From positions 620,001 through 684,000 of the forward strand of contig CAMRHE010000502.1 in the NCBI GenBank assembly GCA_947044405.1: a stretch of DNA of 64,000 nucleotides, written 5' to 3'. How positions within the stretch are numbered: position 1 is the stretch's first letter; each line of letters begins with the position of its first letter. The notes under the pieces are model-generated. The model saw only the letters and a program-made list of their open reading frames with translations, did not search any database and was not told the DNA's origin. Below, piece by piece: positions 23,300 to 34,003 of this stretch. A program made the position numbers and the translations under genes. The DNA is from Leptodactylus fallax (taxonomy: Eukaryota; Chordata; Amphibia; Anura; Leptodactylidae).

Positions 23300-24130
23300 G
23301 TAGGCAGTGGAAGAGTAGGGATAAAGATACATCTATAAAATGTATGTATACTAATGACAGAAGTCTCACAAACAAGATGGAGGAACTAGAAGTGATAATG
23401 TTGGAATAAAAATATAACAGTGGAGATAAGTCAGACATGGCTGGACTCCAGCTATGACTGGGCTGTAAATATACAGGGGTACAGTATGTTTAGAAAAGAG
23501 CGTACCAATAGTGAATGGAACAGAGGTTTGCTTATACATAAAATCCTGCCTTAAGCCATTCCTGCATGGGGACATTAGGGAAGTAAATGAATATGTGAAG
23601 TCCTTATGGGTGGAAATTAAGGGAGGAACAAAGAATAATAAAATACTGATAGGGGTTTGTCATACATCCCCAAATATAATGGAATAAGCTGAAAATATAC
23701 TAATAAAACAAATAGATGAGGCCACAAAGCAGAATAAAGTCATTAATATGGGGGATTTCGACTATCCAGATATCAACTGGGAGACAGAAACCTGCAGGTC
23801 CAACAAAGGGAACAGGTTTTTGTCAGTAATGAAAGACAATTACCTAACACAACTAGTGCAGGACCCAACAAGAGGCGAGGCACTTTTAGACCTAATTTTA
23901 ACAAATGAACCTGACACATTGTCAAAAGTGGAGGTCGTGGGGTCATCTAGGTAATAGTGAGCACAACATAATAAGTTTTCTTGTACTCATTAAAAGGATA
24001 TTCAATAGAGGGAGCACAAAAACACTAAACTTCAGGAAGGCCAATTTTAACCAACTGAGAAAGGAGCTCAGCAGCATAAATTGGGACAATGTCCTCAAAG
24101 TGACCGGAACACAAACAAAATAGGACATTG
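23300..24130 (+). pseudogene. CR1-like ORF2 endonuclease remnant
   Basis: Fragments of an APE-type endonuclease: a weak N-terminal part with several stops (23300-23740), then MGDFDYPDINWET (GDFN motif, here GDFD) at 23748, LLDLILTNEPDTLSKVE at about 23885, and SEHNIISF (SDH motif, here SEH) at about 23958. A TAG-type frame change near 23950 separates the last two. It cannot be functional. Confidence 0.8.
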
Positions 24131-24179
24131 TCAAAAGCCTTGTAAATAGAACCACTAAAAACATATACCATATGGGAAT

Positions 24180-25165
24180 AAATTGGCCAGAAATCATAGA
24201 AAACCAATATGGCTAACTAATATGGTAAGGAGTGCAATGAGGGATAAAAATGAAGCATTTAAAGTACTAAAACAAGAAAGTAGTGACACAGCATTAAAAA
24301 AATTTAAAGAGAAAAATAAATAGTGTAAAAAACAAATAAAGGAAGCGAAGATCGAGGCGGAGAGAATAATTGCCAAAGAAAGTAAAAATAATTCAAAGTT
24401 ATTCTTCAATTACATAAATAATAATAAAATAAAAACTGACAATATAATCTGGGTGTAATGGTGGAGGAGGATGAGGAAAAGGCACAACTATTAAATGTCT
24501 TCATCTCTATGCTGTTTACACAAGAAAATCCAATAGCCAGCAACATGATTAGGGGTAATGTTAACTCCCAATTAAATGTCACCTGTGTAACCCAAGAGGA
24601 AGTGCGGCGCCTCCTTCAAAACACTAAAATAGAGAAATCGCTGGGTTCAGATAGCATACACCTCCCCAGTTCTGAGGGAATTATGCAAAGTGATAGATAG
24701 TCCCTTATATCTAATATTTAAGGATTCAGTAATGATTGAGTCTGTTCCAATGGATTGGAGCATAGTAAATGTGGTGCCAGTTTTCAAAAAGGGGTCTAAA
24801 AGTGAGCCTGGAAACTATAGGCCATTAAGTTTGACCTCTGTTGTGGATAAGATATTTGAGGGGTTGTTTTAAGAGATGCTATCCTGGAGTACCTCAATGT
24901 AAATAATCTTATAATGCCCAATCAGCATGGGTTTATGAGGAATCAGTCCTGGCAGACTAATCTGATCAGCTTTTATGAAGAGGTCAGTTCTAGACTGGAC
25001 ATGGGTAATGCGGTAGATGTAGTATATCTGGACATGGGTAATGCGGTAGATGTAGTATATCTGAACATGGGTAATGCGGTAGATGTAGTATATCTGGACA
25101 TGGGTGATGCGGTATATGTAGTATATCTGGACTTTTCAAAGGGTTTTGACACTGTACCATATTAA
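24180..25165 (+). pseudogene. CR1-like reverse transcriptase remnant, part 1
   Basis: It reads as the linker and the fingers/palm start of a LINE RT: EEVRRLLQNTKIEKSLGSDS (24593 on), WSIVNVVPVFKKGSKSEPGN and YRPLSLTSVVDKIFEGL (24760-24872), MPNQHGFMRNQSWQTNL (24914), then VVYLDFSKGFDTVPY at the end, which is RT motif A with the first catalytic Asp. Just before motif A an 11-codon segment is repeated four times. The gene is then cut by the ERV. Confidence 0.88.
24995..25126 (+). repeat. 33-bp x4 in-frame tandem repeat at RT motif A
   Basis: Four units of 33 bp, each coding LDMGNAVDVVY with small changes in the third and fourth. The unit normally occurs once, directly before DFSKAFD of motif A. 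The period is a multiple of three, so the frame is kept. Confidence 0.9.
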
Positions 25166-25175
25166 AGGTTGGTAT

Positions 25176-25756
25176 TGTAAGAGTTAAAAATAACCCCAGG
25201 TAGATTAGGTAAATAAGTCAGGTAAAACCCCGGTACCGGCAAAAGGACAGAGATGACACAGGCTTGTCAGTAACTGCCAGAGATCTCCTGTGGGAGGATC
25301 ACTGATCGTTTATTTTATAGAGTATTGAGCAAAAGTTACAATCAATCAAATTACGTAAATTGGGGATGGTTTATTGGCATAGAAATATGGGATTTTGTAC
25401 AATTTCTAGGAATTATTCTCAAATTATATTTAACCAATGTTACACAATAGTTGTAATGTTACATAACAATGATGGATGAAGTAATCTTGACTACTTCGCA
25501 TCCTTCACCCATATCTTGCAACATATCTGGTCAGACTGTCGCCACCAAATTTGGCAGTACAAGTTGTTTACGGTATAAAAATGAGAATATGTCTAAAAAT
25601 GGTAAAAGCAAAGAAATGTCACGTGATGCAGAATACAAAGTATTTGTGAAACTTTGGTTCACAATACATAAGTGATACAGGAGTATATATGTTTGGTTAT
25701 ATGAGATTATAATGGAGAATATATATAAAATTAACTATATAATGATTACTCTAACA
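25176..25756 (-). repeat. ERV 3' LTR
   Basis: 581 bp. In viral sense it starts TGTTAGAG and ends CTCTTACA (TG...CA with near-perfect 8-bp inverted ends). It contains a tataaaataaacg stretch that could serve as TATA box or poly(A) signal. Confidence 0.92.
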
Positions 25757-25772
25757 TTACTCCCCTCTTTTT
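25757..25772 (-). promoter_or_regulatory. ERV polypurine tract
   Basis: In viral sense aaaaagaggggagtaa stands directly before the 3' LTR, the place where plus-strand DNA synthesis is primed. Confidence 0.8.
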
Positions 25773-26092
25773 ATTATTTTTATACAGACAACACAGACAA
25801 AGCTCTAACTCCCTTGTTTATTTAGGATAGTAATTAGAGTCATCCTACCTACCCAAAGTGTGAGAATACTAATTTTAACAGATTGAGGGATGCCAGCATC
25901 CGTCCAGATGACTCCAATACATAACCATCCTACTACCTGCTGATATTTTGTCCATGTTACCTATACAAAAAGGATTTAAGGAGCAAATAACTTTTTGTAC
26001 TTATAAAAGATTACATATTTATTTGTAAGTCCATTATAATGAAATGTTCTCTATAGAATAATTTCTTGCATCAGCTTGTTTGACGAAATTCC

Positions 26093-27556
26093 TTAGATGA
26101 AGGGATTTCCACAATGGATACAATTGGCAAGGTTCTCTAATGCTTCTTTCCCAAATGAGTTGCATGTGTATCTTTGAGAAGTTTGAGAAGTCAGTATCAC
26201 CATTGCATTTTCATCTTTTGTCTTAGATTCAGACTTGAATTTTCCTGAAAAACATTCACATTTTAGTATTCTTTTACATATTAACAGGAGAAGTTTCACT
26301 AAGATGTATATTATCAAAATGAGGAAACTCCTTGTAGGATGACATGGAAAATACCAGAAATCCAACCTCCTAACCCTTTAAACCAATTCAGCTAAAATCT
26401 TCTCCTGAGTGAATTCTTCTGAATTTTTCCTTTAATTTTACGACTTCTTCTAAATCATGGGCAATTCTGAGCAAACCTTGTGGGTCTATATAGTGACAAC
26501 AAGTTGGTCCTATAATTTGACACATACCACCTTGAGCTGCAGTTAAATAATCTAAAACCATTGCATGCTGATTAGTGGAACCATCGGAATCATCTGAATT
26601 ACAAGTCCACGTAGCTGGTTCTAATCTAGCCAGAGTACAAGTCCCTCCTGCCCCAGCTGGCAGCCATTTATATGCCTTGTTATCACATATTATATACACA
26701 CCCCTAGGTAACTTGAATTGGTTCCTCGTAATCAATAAGTTAACGATAGAGATTAATGACGTGGTGCTATAATATATACATCAAAAGTCGAGAGACTCTT
26801 CAGTAGTAGTCACCAATCTGTAATACAATATGGGGCTACAAGATGATTTATAAATGTCTTTCTTAGGGTCTAAACTCATTTGGCTACTTCCATCTCGATA
26901 GATACTCTCTAATTCCTCTTGTTCACTTAGTTCCCCTTCCCTAGCATCTACTGATCGATGGAAAGCACCCAGATCTTCACATCGCTTAGAATTACCTGAG
27001 GGCAATTTTCGGGAATTAATCCAATTAGTATCATGTATCCTCCTCAGTATTTTATATTTCCCCACTTGGGTTTCGTTTTCTGACCCTGAAAAACTTAATT
27101 TTAACTCACTAACAGGAATTGTTCCTGTATTTATTAGTGCACCTGGTTTACTATTCCACTGTTCTTCACGTTTTTCGAGAGAGAACCAGTTACCAGTTTT
27201 TGTGGTAAGATTTACTTGCCACCATGGAAATTGGACCCATCCAGTAATATGCTACAGAAGTTATAGAAGTTTCTTTACTGGGGGATTCTAAATTTAAAGG
27301 AAGTAGATACCAACAAATATCTCTTTAGCAATTCTTCCTCTGATAAGGGATTAGCTATGTATGGCATAGATTGTGCAGACAAAGGAGAATGGCTGCATAT
27401 CCAACAATTGGACAAACTTTTCTCATGTACCACAATATGATGATACTTCAAAAAAAAATTGTTTTCCCATCCTCCATCTATGCTATCATATGTGTCTAGA
27501 AATGAACATAGTGAAGACAGAATAAAGTAATAAACAAAATACTTTCCCTGACTCAT
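26093..27556 (-). pseudogene. env: ERV env remnant (SU and TM)
   Basis: The start ATG at 27556-27554 overlaps the integrase stop codon (ATGA overlap), followed by a hydrophobic signal-like segment. NCWICSHSPLSAQ (27275-27556) holds the CWIC motif of gamma-type surface subunits. A second open part lies at 26781-27065. The TM part (26388-26735) contains GGMCQIIGPTCC, the CX6CC motif of the transmembrane subunit, and the membrane anchor with a long hydrophobic run is at 26093-26365. These pieces are separated by stops and frameshifts, so no complete Env can be made. Confidence 0.85.
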
Positions 27557-28337
27557 GTCTTAATAAATCGTTTGCAGTGAGAAGCGTGAATCCAGGTGGC
27601 TTTTCCCTCCAGTTTCACTGATGTTGGAGTAGTTAACTGGACCTGGAATGGACCATCATATCATGGATCCAAAGCTTTCCTCACGTGTCTTTTCACTGTG
27701 ACCCAGTCTCCTGGTTGTAGAGAATGGGTTCCTTCCAATGAGTCAGGATCTGGAATGGAACTGAAAACACGATTATGAATCTGCTGTAGGTTCTTTTGTA
27801 TATGCCCTACATACTCAGATCAGAGCGTCTGAGTTGAAGCTGTTGTGGGAAATACAAACCAGTCCTTGGTGTGGTACCAAAAAGTATCTCATAAGGACTT
27901 AACTTTGTTTTCCTGTGAGGTGTCACACGGACTGTATGTAAAGCTATTGGCAAACACTCAGTCCAAGGTTTTCCTGTCTCAGCCATGGCTTTTTGTATCT
28001 TAAGTTTAAGCGTTCCATTTAGTCTCTCCACTTTTCCACTGCTTTGTGGATGATATGGAGTATGGAAAGCTTGTTCTATACCTAAAGCCTGAAGAATTTC
28101 TTGTAAAATTTCTGAAGTGAAATGGGTTCCCCTGTCACTTTCTATGACCTCAGGGACTCCAAATCTACAAACTACTTCTGCTAGTAGTTTCTTTGCCACT
28201 GTTTTAGCATTCGCTTTTGCTGTAGGCCAAGCTTCTAGCCATCCTGAAAAGAGATCAATACATACCAGAACATACTCATATGTACCTACTCTTGGTAACT
28301 GTATGAAATCAATCTGTATTCGCTGAAATGGGTACAA
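27557..28337 (-). pseudogene. pol: ERV integrase core and C-terminal domain
   Basis: The catalytic core is readable at 27807-28337: IQIDFIQLP (first Asp), ESDRGTHF (second Asp) and QSSGKVERLNG (Glu), giving DD35E. It is followed in a shifted frame by a C-terminal stretch with [16 protein letters not shown] and WIHASHCK, the GPY/F-type end seen in gammaretrovirus-like elements. Breaks: a frame change near 28340 at the start, another near 27800, and a TGA in the C-terminal part. Chromosomal integration was its role. Confidence 0.88.
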
Positions 28338-29269
28338 TGCCCTAGGAGTGCACCTATGGGCACTTTAACTGTTCTTCCGGAATTATGGCAAGCACAGACA
28401 ATGCACCCTTAAACAAGTTTGGCAGCAGTGTGATTGAACCCAGGAGCAACCCATGCCTGTTCTATCAAACTTATCATAGCCTCTTTAGATTGATGAGTAG
28501 GGCCATGTGATAGGGCACACATCATAATATATAGTACCCTGGGAAGGCATAACTTTGCATTTACTGCATACAGACCTTCCTCATTCTTCTTGGCCATCTT
28601 CTTCTTCCAGGCTTCTTTTTCTTGATGTGTAGTTTGTTCTTGAAGTTTCTGAAGAAGGTTTAAATCCATCTCCCCACTATATGGAGCCTTGGCTTCCACA
28701 GTATAAACCGACATAGGGAGAGGAAGTCGAGCAGCGGCCTTTGCAGCTATGTCTGCCCTTCGATTTCCTTCTGCTTCTTTCATTAGCTCTTTTGTATGAG
28801 CTTGTACTTTTACAATTGCTACCTGCTTGGGTAACATAAATGCTCTAAATAGCTGAGCCACTGACTCTGCATTTTTAATGGGTTTACACGAGGACCCAAT
28901 AAAATCTCTACTGCGCCAAATAGGACCACAATCATGTGCTATGCCAAATGCATACCGGGAATCTGTGTGAATATTTACTGTCTGACCTTCAGCCATTGTG
29001 CACTCCTCAGTGAGTGCTTTCAACTCTGCCTCCTGGGGAAAACATCCAGATGGGAAAGATCCTTGCTTTACCACTTCCTCAAGGGTGGTTACAGCATATC
29101 CTGTATATGTTTTTCTATATACGTAGTATCTGCATCCATCTACAAAATATTTAAAATCAGCATTAGGTATTGGCACTTCATTGACATTACCGAACTCTTT
29201 CACTGATTGTTTCTGAGCTTCCTTAATTTTCCCTTTTATTATTTTAATCTTCAAAACTCCTGAGAACAA
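28338..29269 (-). pseudogene. pol: ERV RNase H plus integrase zinc domain
   Basis: Open from 29269 to 28409 (286 codons). RNase H acidic residues are present: FVDGCRYY (Asp; usually followed by Ser), PQEAELKALTEEC (Glu), NIHTDSRYAFGIAHD (Asp) and GNRRADIAAKAAA (Asp). It continues into the integrase HHCC zinc finger: SHGPTH (His-x3-His) and, after a TAA at about 28410, CIVCACHN (Cys-x2-Cys). The upstream RT and protease are missing: the frame joins gag-like sequence directly at about 29270. Confidence 0.87.
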
Positions 29270-30616
29270 TCAATGACTGTCAATGACTGTTCAAGGGGAG
29301 TATGCATACACTCAGGATGAATCTTGATCAGTTCTGTTTTTAATTCTTCTCTTAACCCATTAATAAAACAAGTACGAAGAATTCTAGAATCCCTACTATT
29401 AGAAGTAGTAACATCAAAATTTTGATCAGTAAAAAATACTGATTAACTAACCATAGTATTTGTCTACTGTCTCTTCTCTTCCCTGGAAAGCATCAGGTAA
29501 TCCAGATGCTAGTTGATTGTTTAACTCTTTAGTAACAACTTGCAATCTCTTAACGAACTGTTCCCCACTCTTCTTTAACTTCAGATCCTCCCCCTCTGGA
29601 ACTTGTTCTATTCCAGTATTATTAACAAAAGTAGCGCCTACTGCTACAATCTAAATCTAAATCAAGCTGTGTCATAAGTCATATGTATTCTCCCTAAAGC
29701 TTTCTGAAACCCAGAGGGATTTTTGTAAGGATCACTCCAGTGCTTGTACCAGATGACAGTCTGCGTTTCTACTCTCGCAGCATCTTCCCCCCCCCCCCCG
29801 CCAGGGGCGGTGGACAATTGCATCACCACTGGATACATTCCCATTCTGGGTGTAGTCTTCTGACAAGTAAAACACTTCTCATTATGTCTGTACGTAAACC
29901 ACTGCACTATCAACATTACATGTACCATATTGTTGGCACTGCCTTCTCTACACCCACCCCCTCTCTAGAAGAGTTACTAGAGGGTGTAACAGGGGACGCA
30001 GTGCCTGGTCTGCACTGTATTCAGCTTACATAAGGTGGAGGTGGTTTAGCACTATATATCTGTTCCTCTATTCTAGTCAGTTCTCTATATTCAGTACTTG
30101 TGCTGGCTGGAGTAACTGAAGTTGACAATTCCCTTGAAAGATCAGGATATACACGGTTAGTCATAGATTGGTTAGTCATGGATTGCTGTTGTTGTAGTGG
30201 ATCCTGCAGTAATCCACTTTCCTCACTCCCTCTGAACTGTACTCTCCTAGGAGCTGTACTCTCCTGTACTCTCCTAGGAGCCTGAAATCTTAACGCTGTA
30301 CTATATTCTTCCTCAGAATCATTATGGTGATTATAAAGGGGATCATGATTGGCTAAAGTTTTCATCCATGCTTGCACCTGCTTCTCATACCTATGTTCTG
30401 CTATCCACTCTTTTTCTTCTCTCTGAAATCTCCTCCCCCTCTTTCGGCATTTAAACACCCCACCTTAGGCATTCCTGCTCTCTTAAGAATCTTGGCAGCA
30501 TCTTTTACCGCTTTCATGCCATTTTCTGCTGTTACTAAATCCTGCATTTTTATCCTGGGAGCTAATTTATCGTCCTCCCCTCCTGAAGTAGCAAAAACAG
30601 TTCCCATAGCAATCAA
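29270..30616 (-). pseudogene. gag: ERV gag remnant
   Basis: Matrix and linker parts are open at 30401-30616 and 30021-30458. The latter has the basic start KCRKRGRRFQ and ends with KPPPPYVS, containing a PPPY late-domain motif used to recruit the cell's ESCRT machinery for budding. Capsid-like parts follow: WYKHWSDPYKNPSGFQKALG (29662-29928) and, in broken frames to 29280, DAFQGREETVDKYYG and RTCFINGLREELKTELIKI. Nucleocapsid zinc knuckles are not seen. The assignment to gag rests on position and these motifs. Confidence 0.75.
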
Positions 30617-31802
30617 TCGAGGGTTGCGACCCCTGTCACTGATTCATCCGCTATGTGTAATCTGGCGGCTAGAAAGGTTATATTGCCACTGTACCATAAG
30701 AAACAAGCTGGATGTCTGGATTTGGGGTGAACTCAATTGCCTGATAGCAAATTTTCTACCAAAGATAGGTATATAGGTATATAGAATCATCCACAACAGC
30801 AAACCAATGACCACCACAATATATCCAACAAATATCATTTAAGTATAATTCACAATTAAGTATATCCAAGACTAGCAACCCAATATTTCTCTGATTCTAT
30901 AGAATTTTCTGGTTGCTGAAGATTCTGAGGACATCTGAAAACTGCATCCACTGGGAGATACAGTTTATTCTCCTCAATATCACTGAATAATTGCCCTATT
31001 GGGTTTTCCACAGTCAAATTACAGTGGACATTTAATCTGAACACCACCTGGGATCACTTTAACAACTCTCCACCCAACTGAGGAAATTGCCAATATTAAT
31101 CCCAATTTACACTGTGGACAGGACATTTATATCAGCCAAATAAATGTAAATTCACGCCTAACATTTCTAGTTAAATGCACAGCCATACAAATACTGAATA
31201 ATAACAATCCAACAATAGTCAGAGCAAAACCTCCTGTACAAAAATATCTATATCCACTTAAGATTAGTAGTACAAATTAACGTGTTATTCATTGAGTACC
31301 TAATTACTGATTCATTCTTTCAATCCACAGAATTATAGGAAAGCACATATAAAACATTGGACAGTGATAAGTATATCAAAAATAAGGATATGACAGGAAT
31401 AATGTGCCTAGATGTTTCTCACTTTTTCTTATCCTATTAGTTGTCCGTAGTCCAAATTGACTCCAGACCACACCTAACTGGGCTCCTTTATTTCATTCAA
31501 TACATTCAAAAAAATTCAAAGATTCCGGGGGCCCCCATTGTGTAAAAAAAATTAAAAAAAAAATTTCAAAACCCCCCCCCCCGGGCGGCCTGGCGGGTGC
31601 CCCCCAGGGAGGGGGGGGGCCCCCACAAATTTTCTGGGGGGGTTTCCCCCTCCCCCCCCCTTCCCCCCCCCCAAAAAAAATAACTTTACTCCCCCCCCCT
31701 CTCTTTTCCCCCCCGCCCCCCCCCGCCCCCCCCCCCCTCGGTGAAAAGAAAAAAAAATTTATTTTTTTGATTCTACTTTTCCCCGCCCCTTACAAAAAAA
31801 AA

Positions 31803-31863
<61 letters not shown>

Positions 31864-31864
31864 A

Positions 31865-31955
<91 letters not shown>

Positions 31956-32367
31956 AAAATACCATAGTTCTCAATCTATTTTACACTCTACCTTACACTG
32001 AGTCGGAGGGCTGCGCTGGACTCCAGATGGCTTCTATTAACTATTGGAAGCAGTCCAGATGCACGCTCATAGTTCTTAGTCAGTCTGTCAGTAATCCTGG
32101 TTATACCGTTAACTTCTTCCCCTTACAATATCAATACAAAGCTATATACAAGGTGGAAAACAATATATCACAATAAAACAATAAGACAATATTTACCAAT
32201 CTACCTCAGAAACTAAGTCCCCCCCCCATGGACTGACAAAAAAGCCCCCCCCCCCCTTAGCTCAAGGAAGGCAGAGTGAGACAAGGGCCCACTTACCTAG
32301 GATTTACGTTCCCTCAACCAAAAAGGCATCTCTACCACCGTTCAGTCCAAGAAAGGTGAAAACTTAG
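30617..32367 (-). other. ERV leader region with low-complexity stretch
   Basis: Between the primer site and gag there is about 1.75 kb. It holds short hydrophobic frames (for example 30644-30838) without recognisable homology, and a homopolymer-rich block (31505-31960). Its length is unusual for a leader, and part may be assembly error or another insertion. Confidence 0.5.
31505..31960. other. Homopolymer-rich block, likely assembly artefact
   Basis: Long runs of C, G and A (poly-C/G mixtures at 31570-31740, then about 160 bp of nearly pure A at 31794-31954) are unlike anything else in the window. Smaller C runs occur at 32219-32260 and 29788-29800. The pattern fits low-quality consensus or gap filling rather than evolved sequence. 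Confidence 0.65.
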
Positions 32368-32385
32368 TCCCCATACGGGCCACCA
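32368..32385 (-). promoter_or_regulatory. ERV primer binding site (tRNA-Ile type)
   Basis: The viral sense reads TGGTGGCCCGTATGGGGA, three bases after the 5' LTR. It matches the complement of the 3' end of vertebrate tRNA-Ile(AAU) at 17 of 18 positions, from memory of that tRNA. It is where minus-strand DNA synthesis starts. Confidence 0.75.
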
Positions 32386-32388
32386 CCT

Positions 32389-32969
32389 TGTAAGAGTTAA
32401 AAATAACCCCAGGTAGATTAGGTAAATAAGTCAGGTAAAACCCCGGTACCGGCAAAAGGACAGAGACGACACAGGCTTGTCAGTAACTGCCAGAGATCTC
32501 CTGTGGGAGGATCACTGGTCGTTTATTTTATAGAGTATTGAGCAAAAGTTACAATCAATCAAATTACGTAAATTGGGGATGGTTTATTGGCATAGAAATA
32601 TGGGATTTTGTACAATTTCTAGGAATTATTCTCAAATTATATTTAACCAATGTTACACAATAGTTGTAATGTTACATAACAATGATGGATGAAGTAATCT
32701 TGACTACTTTGCATCCTTCACCCATATCTTGCAACATATCTGGTCAGACTGTCTCCACCAAATTTGGCAGTACAAGTTGTTTACGGTATAAAAATGAGAA
32801 TATGTCTAAAAATGGTAAAAGCAAAGAAATGTCACGTGATGCAGAATACAACGTATTTGTGAAACTTTGGTTCACAATACATGAGTGATACAGGAGTATA
32901 TATGTTTGGTTATATGAGATTATAATGGAGAATATATATAAAATTAACTATATAATGATTACTCTAACA
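32389..32969 (-). repeat. ERV 5' LTR
   Basis: 581 bp, the same length as the other LTR, with six base differences seen by eye (for example gagatgac versus gagacgac, and ctgtcgcc versus ctgtctcc). It ends next to resumed CR1 LINE sequence at 32970. Confidence 0.92.
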
Positions 32970-32975
32970 TTACGC

Positions 32976-33846
32976 AAAATAAGAATATCGGGACTGGAGG
33001 AAAACATATGCATTTGGGTTCGCAACTGGATCATTGATAGGAAACAGAGGATGCTTGTCAAATGGTAAATACTTATACTGGGTAAAAATCACCAGTGGAG
33101 TGCCACGTGTTCAGTATTGGGAGCCACCAGAAGGGTGCCACAGGGGTCAGTATTGGGTCCTCTCCTGTTTAATATCTTTATTAATGACCTGGTAGAGGGT
33201 TTACAGAGAAGGTTGTCTATATTTTCAGATGATACTAAACTTTGCAAGGTAATAAAAAATGAGGAGAATAGTAGAATATTGCAGGGGGATCTAAGGAAGC
33301 TGGAAGCATGGGCGGAGACTTGGCAAATGAAGTTTAATGTTGACAAATATAAGGTTATGGATTTTGGGTGAAGAAATAACATGTCTGATTTTGAACTTAA
33401 TAGTAAATTACTGGGTAAGACTGACAATGAGAGAGACTTGGGGATTTTGGTGGACAGTAAGCTTACCTTTAGTGACCAGTGCCAGGCAGCTGCTGCCAAG
33501 GCAAATAAAATTATAGGATACATCAAAAGAGGTCTACAGTAGATTCTCATGACAAGAACATAGTAATGCCTCTATACAAATCACTGGTACGGCCACACTT
33601 AGACTATTGCACAGTTTACTGGAGAGAAAGGGCCCCAGTATACAAGAAGGAAATAATCGAACTAGAGAGACTGCAGAGAAGGGCGACCAAAATTATTAGG
33701 GGAATGGGTGGATTGGTGGACAACGATAGATTAACAAACTTGGGGTTATTCAGTTTAGAAAAAAAAGACCTCTACGGGGAGACCTAATAACAATGTACAA
33801 ATACATGAAGGGACAGCACAAAGAACTTTCTAATGATCTTTCTACT
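32976..33846 (+). pseudogene. CR1-like reverse transcriptase remnant, part 2
   Basis: It reads WVRNWIIDRKQRMLVKW near 33020, then VPQGSVLGPLLFNIFINDL (RT motif B region) and LSIFSDDTKLCKV, which is motif C with SDD where FADD is usual (33117-33371). The thumb part is LVRPHLDYCTVYW and RRATKIIRGMGGL (33566-33787). Several frame changes and stops are present. With the part before the ERV it makes one RT gene in two pieces. Confidence 0.88.
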
Positions 33847-33998
33847 CCTAGGCCAGTGACAGTGACAAGGGGACATCCTCTACGCCTAGACCAGTGACAG
33901 TGACAAGGGGACATCCTCTTCGCCTAGACCAGTGACAGTGACAAGGGGACATCCTCTACACCTAGATCAGTGACAGTGACAAGGAGACGTCCTCTACA
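33847..33998 (+). repeat. 38-bp x4 tandem repeat at CR1 end
   Basis: Exactly four 38-bp units beginning cctagaccagtgacagtgac, with 1-4 changes each. 38 is not a multiple of three, so a coding frame would be lost at each unit. Confidence 0.9.
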
Positions 33999-34003
33999 CC
34001 TAC

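Larger units (their letters stand above)
22378..25175 (+). mobile_element. CR1-like LINE, left part
   Basis: A non-LTR retrotransposon in plus orientation. The order is an ORF1 with an SGNH-esterase-like domain (22444-23130), an ORF2 endonuclease (about 23300-24130), and the first part of reverse transcriptase (24180-25165). It stops inside the RT gene because the ERV inserted here; the right part resumes at 32970. Many frameshifts and stops are present. Confidence 0.88.
25176..32969 (-). mobile_element. Class I endogenous retrovirus inside the CR1 LINE
   Basis: A 7.8-kb provirus in minus orientation with two 581-bp LTRs, a tRNA-Ile-type primer site, gag, a pol lacking RT, and env, all broken. 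Viral order runs from 32969 down to 25176. The gammaretrovirus-like features are the GPY/F-type integrase end, the CWIC motif in Env SU and the CX6CC motif in Env TM. Flanking bases (gtat left, ttac right) are not a clear target duplication. By eye the LTRs differ at six positions, about 1%, so the insertion is relatively recent although the genes are dead. Confidence 0.93.
32970..34003 (+). mobile_element. CR1-like LINE, right part
   Basis: Continuation of the LINE cut by the ERV: remaining RT palm and thumb, ending in a 38-bp tandem repeat. At 34004 the DNA changes to the 3' flank typical of the OR-A/OR-E genes, so no OR C-terminus is left after it. Confidence 0.85.

Noticed and set aside
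25166..25180. Target-site duplication of the ERV
   Set aside because: Flanks gtat and ttac do not match; it was either lost by mutation or the provirus ends were exchanged by recombination. Not claimed.
29270..30020. Reverse transcriptase or protease of the ERV
   Set aside because: Searched all frames by eye for YVDD/LLDG-type and DTG motifs without success; the space is filled by gag-like sequence.
30644..30838. Small membrane protein in the ERV leader
   Set aside because: Hydrophobic N-terminus, but short, no homology recognised, in a region with doubtful assembly.
31759..31974. Poly-Phe open frame on the minus strand
   Set aside because: Translation of a long A run in the suspected artefact block; no protein.
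33847..33998. CRISPR-like array
   Set aside because: Direct tandem units without spacers in a eukaryotic LINE; also considered for 5501-8070 and rejected for the same reason.
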